Assembly: GCA_963675135.1 (NCBI GenBank)
Contig: OY776122.1
Span: forward strand, 13,934,881 to 13,998,880
DNA from: Galeopsis tetrahit
Lineage: Eukaryota > Streptophyta > Magnoliopsida > Lamiales > Lamiaceae
DNA length: 64,000 nucleotides
Direction of reading: 5' to 3'
In this document: positions 42,778 to 51,638 of the stretch, one piece after another
Layout of the letters: the number at the start of each line of letters is the position of its first letter
How positions within the stretch are numbered: the first letter of the stretch is position 1
Position numbers and translations under genes: made by a program
The notes under the pieces: model-generated
The model's input: only the letters and a program-made list of their open reading frames with translations
Databases searched by the model: none
Told to the model about the DNA's origin: nothing

Positions 42778-45700
42778 TCAAAGATCGTCCTCAGGAGGTG
42801 GCAGCATTCCATACTGTGCCCACACTCTTCTTTTTAGTGCCATGGCTTCTTGGTTGGTTCCCTTAGGTCCAAGAGCCATCTTGTTCAGCTTAAGGATCTC
42901 AGTGAATTCCCTCAGAATTCTTGCTTGGTCAATCCATCCTTCAAGCTTTGGAGGCATGTAAATGATTGGCTTGGGAGCTGTGAGTTCAAATCTTGCAATG
43001 TCAGCAGCTGCAAGTAGTTGTTGATACAACTCTCTGTAGTATTCCAACATGAACTCAGTGAAGGCAGAGTTTGCATCTCCTCCATTCCATCTGTCAATGA
43101 CATAATAGTCATAGACAAACTCCCTTTTGGCTTCTTCCCATGTGTCATTCAGTTGAATTGGCACCCATTTATCCAAGTGTGGATATTTGGTGTCCATTGG
43201 GATTAGAAGCTGAGGCTTCATCTTGCTGTATGTTGCTCTTCTCCTTCTTGGTTTCTGAAAGTTTGCTCTTCTTTCATCTCTTGCTCTGTTGGCTTCTTCC
43301 ATCAGATCCATTTTCTCTTGGGCCCTCATCATGGCCAGTTTTTGTTGTGTTTCAGGATCTTTGCCATATCCTTCATGAAACAGTTTTGATGGATCAAGAG
43401 CTAGGACTGTTGTCTTCTTCTTAGGTTCAGGTCCAAATCCTTCAGCAAACAACTCTTCAATGTCTTTAGAGGACTTGGTACCTTCAGCAGTTTTTCCAGT
43501 TTCAGAAGGTTTGTCCTCTTCAGTGGATTTGGGCTCTTCAGCAGTTTTGGCTTTCTTTGATGTAGGCTCATCCTCATCAATTCTGAATTCAGGTGGAAGA
43601 TCAAGGCTGCTAGGAAAGTCAGTGAATTTCTCAATTTGTCTCTTCTTTCCTTGGGCCTTCTTGATCTTTCCTCTGGTTTGGACACCTTCAGCATCTTTGT
43701 CCAAACCTGACACTTCACCACCTGGTCTTTGCTGTTTCCTTGCCCTTTCTTCTTGAGCTGAGGCCATTGAATTCTTCAATGCCAATGCTAACTGCTCCTC
43801 TTCATCCAAATCTTCCAAGTTCAGCATTTCTGGCTCTTTTCCCTTTCCTTCAGGGACTTTGTCTTTCCCTTTCACTGGACTCCCAATCACCAAGGCACCT
43901 TTTGCTCTAGCTCTTTCCCTTTCCCCCTTTTTGGCAGCATCAAAGCACTGGGGCTTTAGGTCACTCATGGTTGAGGCCATCAGGGATTGGGCCTGGTTTA
44001 GGGACTTCATCTCTTCCAACAGATATACATTCTCATCATGTATATTTTGCATCCTATCACTGCTCAAGCTAAGGAAGGCTAGAACAGGCTTCATCTTTTG
44101 TTGGACAACCTCCTCCAAGGTTGCTTTGAGAGATGTATCCAGTTTGTCTTTTAAGAGCTCAGTGAGGTTGGCCACTGCACCTTCAGCAATGTTGGCCAAC
44201 ACTTCTTGGGAAAATTTTTCTGAGGCAGCTTTGACCATAGCTAGCCTTTGCTCTTCAGCTCTTCTCTTTTGTAGTGCTGTCTTCTTTCCAAGAGCTTGCT
44301 TGACAGTTAGCCTGAGAGCTTTGACATTAGCATTGTGATTGTCTCTCAGCAGCTTCTGTTCTTTCTTGACCTCCTCTGAGATGGCTTCCATGGTTGATTT
44401 GGCACTTTGAACTTCAGTGGAGATGGTTTGGAGACCAGATTCTACACCACTGATTCTTGCCTCAAGAGTTGGGAGCACAACATCTTCAGAGCCAGTGAGC
44501 CTCATTTCTACAGATGCTAGAGTCCTTCCTTGCTCATTCAATGCTCCTGAAGTTTCAGCATGAGCAGATTGGACTTGATGAGCCAAGGAGTCCAACTTCT
44601 CTGATTGCATTCCAAGTAAGGCTTGAGCTGAGCCTGTGTCAACTTGGATAGGGGCATCTGTGAGGAACTCATCTGCAAAAATTTGGTCAAGAGATATACC
44701 TGCAACATCAGATAAATCAAACAAGTTAGGAAATAAGCACTCATCACCCTCAATTTCTTTTGCATAAGACTCTGATACATCAGCAGTCTTCTTCTCATTT
44801 TCAACTTTTTCTTTTCTCCCTTCTGTAATAATGATCTCACTCAAGGAATCAGGCCTCCTCTCATCAAGGGATTCTTGAAGTTCAGATTTGACTTCAAGAA
44901 TAACCTGTCCTTCCTCACTTATTCCACCCTCATTTGGTGGTACACTCACTATCTTAGTGATGACTACCTCTCTTTCATCCTCAACTCCCTCTGATTTTTC
45001 AACTAATCTTTCCTTTTCAACTCCTTCTCCTAAACCTGCAACATCTCCACCTTCATCAAGGTTCAGAGATGGCAGTTGTGGGGAGATCACAGTGCTCATA
45101 TCAGCAGCCACTGAGTCATCCTGAATGATTAAGGGCTGATCAATGTCCAACTCTTCTGACACTGAATAGGCCTTAATCAAACTAGCCTCTAGTACAGGAA
45201 CCTCAACATCTGTAGGCTGTGCCTTGGGTTCAGAAGAACCTTCATTGGCAGATGTGTCTTTGGTTGTGTTACCACCCTTGGTCAACACCTCTGAAGGTAC
45301 AGAGCCTTTCCTATGATAGGTTTTGGGAGGATTGGAAAGTCTATCTGCTACAGAAGACTTGGGTTGAAAGGGTTCAGGGAGGTTGGCTTGAGGGGTTTCA
45401 GGAGGGTTGGGATTTGAAGGGTTTGAGGGATCATCAGGGGAATCATCATCATTAGAACCACTGTCAGGGTGTTTGATTCCCTTGGCTTTTCTTTCTTTCT
45501 CCTCTTCAATCTTATTGGCTACCAACTTTGCAAAAATCTCCTCATCAATGAGGAATCTTGTCTTTGAAACTCCAGCAAAGTGTAGCAATCTGTTCTCCTC
45601 TATTTGCCACCAGTTTGCACCTTTATCTTGGATGACTTGTGATATCTCCATCATAGATTTATCTTTTACATCAACAAGCATCCTCAAATCATGAAAGGCC

Positions 45701-47523
45701 TTCTGAATTCTTGGAAATTCAGCAAGTTGTGGATACAAACTGTCCACAGTAGCCTTGGCTCCTCCTCTGAGCATACTTTCAAAAGTATACTCCTCCTCAT
45801 CTCCACTTGAATGGGGACTTTGGGTTATAGGGGAGTTGGCTCTGGGTTCTCCTAATGTGGCTTTAGGGAGATTAAGTTCAGGGATCTTGGCCTCAGATGG
45901 GTTGGGTACAGTAGAAGGATCTTCAGTTGCTTTAGAGAGCAATGAATCTGAAGGGGCTTTACTCAGGGGGGTTGGCTCATGAAGTGCATGCTCTAAGAGC
46001 TTTGAATAGTTGAGCATGGATGAGTCAAGGGGAGACAGGAGTCTTGTCTCATCTACTGCTAAGTCAGCAAGCACATCTATGCCACTTCTTTGTTCATTCC
46101 CTTCAGGAGAGTATCTCTTAGTGAGATTTACAGGGGTAATGGGTTGGTTGGAAGGGGTAACATGGGTTTCAGGGGAGTTGGGCTCAAGATATAGAGTTTC
46201 AGGGAGGTTGGCCTCTATGGGTTGACCTTCAGGGACTTTGGATTCTGGAGTTCCAGAACCAGATGAATTGGTCCTTGACATGGATTTGGCCCTGCTTTCA
46301 GCTCTGCTTTCCCTTAGAGCCAATTGAAGAGACCTCTCTTCTTGCAGCTCCAACACCTTTTCAGTAGGTTTGGCCCTTCTCTTGCTGGCCCTGCTACTTC
46401 CACTTCCTTCCTTCTCAGGGACAACTTCCCTGATTCTCTTATCACCCTTAGACTTTTGTCTAGTCTCATTGTACTTTTGCCTGAGTTCTTCTGAATGATC
46501 AGATGGCACTTGTACACCTTCTCTAGCAACTTCTTCAATTTCAGCTGAAGCATCTGAGTTCTCTTCTGAGATTCTCTGAGACATTTTCCTTGTCTTTACA
46601 GCCCTGGCCTTTGTCCTCTTTTTCATCTTAGGCTTCTCTTCCTCCTGTTCTTCAGCAGGCTTGGCCAGTAGCATCCTTCTTTTCTCAGTTTTCTTACTGA
46701 GCTTTCTGAACAGGATCTTTTGGGCTGGAAGGGGCTTTGCAAAGGTCTGCATCTGGGAATAGTGGGAAAACCTCTCAATCAACAAGCTTGCCCTGGTGCA
46801 ATACTTGATTTTCCCTTCTAGCACCACCTTGTTGTGGGCTTTCACTTTAAATTTAGCCTTCTCCTTCATCATCTCAGACATGATGAAGGTCCTCCAATCA
46901 AACTTGATGCCCTTATCACTGGCATCAATAATGGCAGCCATGATTCTGATCCTTGGCTGGCTGACCTGCTCTAGGCTTCCAGTGTTGCTTAGGAGGCTCT
47001 TAGCAACTACCTCAAACAGATTGAGAAACTCTGGCTTGAGAGTTTTCTTGTTTTGAGTTGAGGAGAGAGGGCCTGGAATTAATAACCACTCTTGGGCTAT
47101 TTCCTCTTCATGTCCAGTGCCATACACTTCTGGATTCCTTCCCTCATAAGGCAATCCAAAGGCTCCTTCCAGATCCTCTGAGGAGAATTTCACTCTGTGG
47201 AATCTCTCCTCCTCCTCTCCTTCTGCAGTGTAAGCTAACCTGGTTGAGACTTCTCCATCTTCAGGTTTGCCTCTCCACTTCAGGAAGGCAAAGAATTCTG
47301 CCATGTAACTCTCCAAGCAAGAGCTTGGTCTTTCTTCCAAGAACTTTTGGAGACCAGCTCTTCTCAACCATCTTAGGGTTGGAGTAATCTCAGGTTCTTC
47401 ACTTTCAAAAGAAATAATAGGCTCAAAGTGAAGATTGGTTTTGTTGCTTAGATAGGCAAAATCTAGGTCTAGATCCTTGTTGGAGAAATCAACAAGCATC
47501 TCAGGTCTAACCTTGGGGGCCAT
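42778..47523 (-). CDS. Element D ORF3, 1581-aa accessory protein of unknown function
   Basis: ATG at 47523 (MAPKVRPEML) to 42778, fully open. Residues about 1-250 form a globular module (WLRRAGLQKFLEERPSSCLESYMAEFFAFLK, later RIRIMAAIIDASDKG) that matches the N-terminal part of C ORF3 (YLEAFP, EFYAN, RIMAAIYDG) and the frameshifted part of A ORF3. About 280-450 are Lys/Arg-rich with nuclear-localisation-like clusters. About 450-950 are Pro/Ser/Glu-rich with NLPE/NSPE/NPPE repeats. About 960-1230 are a long coiled coil. A Lys-rich segment and a C-terminal module (WEEAKREFVYDYYVIDRW) shared with B and C follow. No signal peptide or membrane helix. It is almost as long as a whole Gag-Pol. The SIRE extra ORF is often called envelope-like; nothing here supports that. 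Confidence 0.85.
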   Translation of the reverse strand: MAPKVRPEMLVDFSNKDLDLDFAYLSNKTNLHFEPIISFESEEPEITPTLRWLRRAGLQKFLEERPSSCLESYMAEFFAFLKWRGKPEDGEVSTRLAYTAEGEEEERFHRVKFSSEDLEGAFGLPYEGRNPEVYGTGHEEEIAQEWLLIPGPLSSTQNKKTLKPEFLNLFEVVAKSLLSNTGSLEQVSQPRIRIMAAIIDASDKGIKFDWRTFIMSEMMKEKAKFKVKAHNKVVLEGKIKYCTRASLLIERFSHYSQMQTFAKPLPAQKILFRKLSKKTEKRRMLLAKPAEEQEEEKPKMKKRTKARAVKTRKMSQRISEENSDASAEIEEVAREGVQVPSDHSEELRQKYNETRQKSKGDKRIREVVPEKEGSGSSRASKRRAKPTEKVLELQEERSLQLALRESRAESRAKSMSRTNSSGSGTPESKVPEGQPIEANLPETLYLEPNSPETHVTPSNQPITPVNLTKRYSPEGNEQRSGIDVLADLAVDETRLLSPLDSSMLNYSKLLEHALHEPTPLSKAPSDSLLSKATEDPSTVPNPSEAKIPELNLPKATLGEPRANSPITQSPHSSGDEEEYTFESMLRGGAKATVDSLYPQLAEFPRIQKAFHDLRMLVDVKDKSMMEISQVIQDKGANWWQIEENRLLHFAGVSKTRFLIDEEIFAKLVANKIEEEKERKAKGIKHPDSGSNDDDSPDDPSNPSNPNPPETPQANLPEPFQPKSSVADRLSNPPKTYHRKGSVPSEVLTKGGNTTKDTSANEGSSEPKAQPTDVEVPVLEASLIKAYSVSEELDIDQPLIIQDDSVAADMSTVISPQLPSLNLDEGGDVAGLGEGVEKERLVEKSEGVEDEREVVITKIVSVPPNEGGISEEGQVILEVKSELQESLDERRPDSLSEIIITEGRKEKVENEKKTADVSESYAKEIEGDECLFPNLFDLSDVAGISLDQIFADEFLTDAPIQVDTGSAQALLGMQSEKLDSLAHQVQSAHAETSGALNEQGRTLASVEMRLTGSEDVVLPTLEARISGVESGLQTISTEVQSAKSTMEAISEEVKKEQKLLRDNHNANVKALRLTVKQALGKKTALQKRRAEEQRLAMVKAASEKFSQEVLANIAEGAVANLTELLKDKLDTSLKATLEEVVQQKMKPVLAFLSLSSDRMQNIHDENVYLLEEMKSLNQAQSLMASTMSDLKPQCFDAAKKGERERARAKGALVIGSPVKGKDKVPEGKGKEPEMLNLEDLDEEEQLALALKNSMASAQEERARKQQRPGGEVSGLDKDAEGVQTRGKIKKAQGKKRQIEKFTDFPSSLDLPPEFRIDEDEPTSKKAKTAEEPKSTEEDKPSETGKTAEGTKSSKDIEELFAEGFGPEPKKKTTVLALDPSKLFHEGYGKDPETQQKLAMMRAQEKMDLMEEANRARDERRANFQKPRRRRATYSKMKPQLLIPMDTKYPHLDKWVPIQLNDTWEEAKREFVYDYYVIDRWNGGDANSAFTEFMLEYYRELYQQLLAAADIARFELTAPKPIIYMPPKLEGWIDQARILREFTEILKLNKMALGPKGTNQEAMALKRRVWAQYGMLPPPEDDL

Positions 47524-48227
47524 TTGAAATTTGCAAAAAAAAGTTTGATGAAGAGTGAGAGAGTTTGAAGAACTTTTGAGTTAGGGTTTCGAATGCTTGG
47601 GGAAGAAGTGTTTGTGGGTATCTTAAGACTTGTGAATATTCTAAAAAGAATGTTTGTCAATGAGTTGGTAAGGTCTTGATACAATTCAAAGGTGGACAAA
47701 AATGGAAATCCAAAATGGACGGCTAGGATTGATTTCAGGGGAGTTGTCCATTTTTGATCCAATGGTCAAAAACCAATGAAACAGTGAAATAACTGTTTTA
47801 TTCAAAACGTGGGTGGTTTTAAATGTTTGTTTAAGGCTGGGGATTTTTCGAGATAGATCATGTCCCAAAAAGTTTAATGCAAACAAGAGTTATATCTTGG
47901 CATTTAATGCATGGAAAGTGACCTTTTGGGTGGGAGACAAATTAAATCCCAAAAAGGTGAAAACTGTATTTCAAAGGGACAGATTTCGAAATAGGTATTG
48001 ATCACCAAAAATAGGTGCTTATCAAACCAAGGAATTTGTTTGATAGCCAGGACAACTTATCTGACCCTACATGGACAAGTGTCCTGAAGAAAGGTGGACA
48101 AAGGTCCTGAATGTTAATGGACAAGTGTCCTGAAGAGGTAAGGTCATGTTTCTGAATTTTAGTAGACTTGACCAAGTCTGCTGAAGTTTGATTTTGTTTC
48201 CCCCTTAATCAATGAGCTTCTTTGGAC
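47524..48227 (-). other. Element D pol-ORF3 spacer with triple word repeat
   Basis: 704 bp, non-coding. Three copies of TGGACAARKGTCCTGA start at about 48072, 48095 and 48118 on plus, 23 bp apart, resembling the LTR word. No canonical TATA box before ORF3 was seen, unlike A and B. Confidence 0.6.
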
Positions 48228-51200
48228 TTATTTGTCCAACTTCCCTGGATCAAGTAATCCCAACTCTGCTGATAGCTCCAGAAATCTTGCCTCTGCAAGT
48301 GGCTTGGTTAATATATCAGCTTTTTGATGGTCTGTGTGAATTTTCACTAGCTTGATATCCTTCTTCTCCACATGGTCTCTAATGAAGTGGTGCTTGATGT
48401 CCACATGCTTGCATCTTGTGTGTAAGACAGGATTTTGTGATATAGCAATGGCACTATTGTTATCACAAAATATTGGCACTTCAGTAGAGTTGACTTTGTA
48501 GTCTCTTAGTTGTTGTCTTAACCATAGGATTTGAGCACAACAACTTCCAGCAGCAACATATTCAGCTTCAGTGGTGGAAGTGGCCACTGTGTTCTGCTTC
48601 TTGGAGAACCATGAAATAAGCTTGTTGCCTAAGAATTGACAAGTCCCTGAAGTGGACTTTCTGTCAATCCTACATCCTCCATAATCAGCATCTGAGTAGC
48701 CAGTTAGCTCAATATTGTCATCAGCAGGGTACCAAAGGCCTAGATTCTCAGTGCCTTTGAGGTACCTCAAAATCCTCTTTGCAGCCTCAAGGTGGCTTTT
48801 CTTAGGATTTGCTTGAAATCTGGCACAAACACCTACTGCAAAGGTGATATCAGGTCTGCTGGCAGTGAGATAGAGGAGTGAACCAATTATTCCTCTATAC
48901 TCAGTAGAGTTGGTTGAAATACCACTCTCATCAGGATCCATCTTCCAATTTGTGTTCATTGGGATCCTTACTGGCTTGCTAGTTGTACACCCAAACTTTT
49001 TGATCATCTCTCTGGTGTACTTAGCTTGGTTGATGAAGATTCCTTCTTTAGATTGCTTGACTTGTAGACCCAAAAAGAAGTTCATCAACCCCATCATTGA
49101 CATCTCAAATTTGCTTTGCATGAGCTTGGAGAATTTCTCACACAGCTTCTCATTAGGAGATCCAAAAATTATGTCATCCACATAAATTTGGACAAGCAAG
49201 ATGTCCTCTCCTTCAGAGATTCTGAAGAGAGTTCTGTCCACAGTTCCCTTGGTGAATCCATGATCCAAGAGGAATTGTGACAGTGTATCATACCAAGCCC
49301 TAGGGGCTTGTTTGAGTCCATATAGAGCCTTTTTGAGTCTGTAAACTTGGTTTCCAACTTCAAAACCTGGTGGTTGCTCCACATAGACTTCTTCTTTCAA
49401 GACTCCATTCAGAAAGGCACTCTTGACATCCATTTGGTATACTTTGAACCTCTTGTGGGCTGCATAGGCTAGAAAGAGCCTTATTGCTTCTAGCCTTGCC
49501 ACAGGTGCAAATGTCTCATCATAGTCAATGCCTTCATGTTGGCAGTATCCTTTTGCCACTAGTCTTGCTTTGTTTCTGACAATCACATCATTTTCATTCT
49601 TCTTGTTCTTGAACACCCACTTTGTTCCAATAACATCTTGATGTGAAGGTCTATCCACCAGCTCCCATACTTCATTTCTGGTGAATTGGTTTAGTTCTTC
49701 CTGCATGGTTGTGATCCAATTGGCATCTTGAAGTGCTTCCTCAACATCACTTGGTTCTTGTTCTGACAAGAAACAACAGAAAAGAGCACTTTCACCATGG
49801 AATCTTCTTGTTTTGACTCCAATACTTGGGTCACCAAGTATTAGATCAGTAGGATGGTTAGATAACCAAGTCCTTCTTTTTCTGATCTCTTCAGTAGAGT
49901 TGTCCTCTACTGAAGTTGAGTCATTTTGATCATAGAATTCAGGATAATTTAATGCAGGATCTAATTCAGGATCATAATCAGGGATGTTGTCCTCAATGTC
50001 AGGGACATTGGCATTTTCAACATTTTGAGTTCCCCCTTGATTATTTGATCCATTGACTACCTCAGCAGGAACTGCTTCTTCATTGGTAGTTGTTACCTGG
50101 ATGTGAACTGGGATTGGTTCATTCAGTTCACCATTTCCATCTGTGGGATTTGTTTCAGGAAGGTTGCCTTCAGGATGGTTGTCCAGTATTGTGTGTTCAG
50201 GTAGATTGGGTTGGACAACATCTATGAATTCAGTGTCTTTGTCTTTTAGGCTTAATCTGGTTGTCCTCTGTGTGATTTCTTCAGGTTCCAAATGGTCATT
50301 CCTGATCTCAAAGATAGATTCATCAAACACAACATGAGGTGTTTCTTCCACTATAAGGGATTTCTTGTTGTAGACTCTGAAAGCTCTGCTGATTTGAGAG
50401 TATCCAAGGAATACTCCCTCATCAGCTTTGCTGTCAAAGGCTTTCAACTGTTCTTTCCCATTATTGTGAATGAAACATTTACAACCAAATATATGAAAGT
50501 ATGACACTTTAGGCATTCTTCCTTTCCATAGTTCATAGGAGGTTTTGCCTTGCCCCTTAGTGATCAAACATCTATTTTGAGTATGGCATGCAATGTTTAT
50601 AGCTTCAGCCCAAAACCTCTTAGGTAAATTTGAGTCAGCAATTAGAGTTCTAGCAGCTTCTTTTAAAGTTCTATTCCTTCTTTCTGCAACTCCATTTTGT
50701 TGGGGAGTTCTAGCTGCTGAGGTTTCATGAGCTATTCCATTTGATGTGCAGTACTCATTGATGTATGAATTAATGAACTCAGTGCCTTTATCAGATCTTA
50801 TCTTGATAATGCTAAGGCTTTTCTCATTTGACAATCTCTTGAGAAGTTCAGGTAGTTTGACTTGTGTTTCCTTCTTATTAAGGAGAAATACTACCCATGT
50901 GAACCTAGAGAAGTCATCTACTACCACTAATGTGTATTTTCTACCATTTATGCTTGAAGGGGTAATTGGTCCAAACAGATCCATATGTAGAAGTTCAAGT
51001 ACCCTTTCAGTGGATATGACTGGTTTTCCTTTGAATGAGGCTTTAATCTGTTTTCCTTCTTGACATGGTTTACACACATGTTCTTTAATGAAAACCTCAT
51101 TAGGTAGTCCTTTAACTAATGCATTTCTAGCAAGTTTATTCATAGATTTGAAGTTCAGGTGGTTTAGCCTTTTATGCCATAACCAACTTTGTTCACTAGA

Positions 51201-51617
51201 ACTTTTAGCAATAAAACATGCAGCATCAGTAGACTTGTCCCAGTCTGCAAAATACACATTTCCCTTCCTAGTTCCAGTCAATAGAGTTTGTTGAGTTTTA
51301 TCTTTAATTAGATACTTTCCACTTGAGAACTCAACATTAAAATCTTTATCACAGAATTGACTGATACTCAGGAGGTTATATTTGAGACCAGCTACATAAG
51401 ATACATTGGTTACTTTGATGTTACCAATCATCAAAGTACCATAACCTTTTGTTGTTGCTTGTGAGCTGTCTCCAAAGGTGACATTTGGGCCTTCTTTTTC
51501 AATAAAATCAGAGAGGAGTTCCTTGTTTCCAGTCATGTGCCTTGAGCATCCACTGTCAAGGTACCATGCTGTCTTTTTGTTCATGCTCCTCTTCTTGTGG
51601 CCCAATGGTACCTGCAA
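48228..51617 (-). CDS. Element D Pol polyprotein (1129 aa)
   Basis: Copia Pol: protease WYLDSGCSRHMTG near residue 20; integrase finger WHKRLNHLNF ... CKPCQEGK, then LHMDLFGP, IRSDKGTEF and QNGVAERRNRTL; a linker with acidic and NLPE-type repeats (about 450-600); RT ALYGLKQAPRAWYD and YVDDIIFGS near 811; RNase H GYSDADYGGCRIDRKS, STTEAEYVAAG, FCDNNSA. Open throughout. It starts just after TTGCAG|GTACC without a nearby ATG, and its frame differs from gag by one base, so simple stop readthrough cannot yield Gag-Pol. Confidence 0.95.
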   Translation of the reverse strand: MQVPLGHKKRSMNKKTAWYLDSGCSRHMTGNKELLSDFIEKEGPNVTFGDSSQATTKGYGTLMIGNIKVTNVSYVAGLKYNLLSISQFCDKDFNVEFSSGKYLIKDKTQQTLLTGTRKGNVYFADWDKSTDAACFIAKSSSEQSWLWHKRLNHLNFKSMNKLARNALVKGLPNEVFIKEHVCKPCQEGKQIKASFKGKPVISTERVLELLHMDLFGPITPSSINGRKYTLVVVDDFSRFTWVVFLLNKKETQVKLPELLKRLSNEKSLSIIKIRSDKGTEFINSYINEYCTSNGIAHETSAARTPQQNGVAERRNRTLKEAARTLIADSNLPKRFWAEAINIACHTQNRCLITKGQGKTSYELWKGRMPKVSYFHIFGCKCFIHNNGKEQLKAFDSKADEGVFLGYSQISRAFRVYNKKSLIVEETPHVVFDESIFEIRNDHLEPEEITQRTTRLSLKDKDTEFIDVVQPNLPEHTILDNHPEGNLPETNPTDGNGELNEPIPVHIQVTTTNEEAVPAEVVNGSNNQGGTQNVENANVPDIEDNIPDYDPELDPALNYPEFYDQNDSTSVEDNSTEEIRKRRTWLSNHPTDLILGDPSIGVKTRRFHGESALFCCFLSEQEPSDVEEALQDANWITTMQEELNQFTRNEVWELVDRPSHQDVIGTKWVFKNKKNENDVIVRNKARLVAKGYCQHEGIDYDETFAPVARLEAIRLFLAYAAHKRFKVYQMDVKSAFLNGVLKEEVYVEQPPGFEVGNQVYRLKKALYGLKQAPRAWYDTLSQFLLDHGFTKGTVDRTLFRISEGEDILLVQIYVDDIIFGSPNEKLCEKFSKLMQSKFEMSMMGLMNFFLGLQVKQSKEGIFINQAKYTREMIKKFGCTTSKPVRIPMNTNWKMDPDESGISTNSTEYRGIIGSLLYLTASRPDITFAVGVCARFQANPKKSHLEAAKRILRYLKGTENLGLWYPADDNIELTGYSDADYGGCRIDRKSTSGTCQFLGNKLISWFSKKQNTVATSTTEAEYVAAGSCCAQILWLRQQLRDYKVNSTEVPIFCDNNSAIAISQNPVLHTRCKHVDIKHHFIRDHVEKKDIKLVKIHTDHQKADILTKPLAEARFLELSAELGLLDPGKLDK

Positions 51618-51638
51618 TTAGATAGATTTAGGTACCCT
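51611..51638 (-). promoter_or_regulatory. Gag-pol boundary of element D: stop plus acceptor-like site, frame change
   Basis: The minus strand reads AAGGGTACCTAAATC then TATCTAATTGCAG|G. GGT-ACC-TAA ends gag; relative to B, one extra A upstream shifted the gag frame. The pol frame has its own TAA just before TTGCAG. TCTAAT is branch-like. Same GGGTACCTAA...TTGCAGG frame marks as B and C. Confidence 0.5.

Noticed and set aside
25300..47523. Calling ORF3 a retroviral-type envelope
   Set aside because: No signal peptide, transmembrane helix or cleavage site is visible; the proteins are charged, coiled-coil and nuclear-localisation-like.
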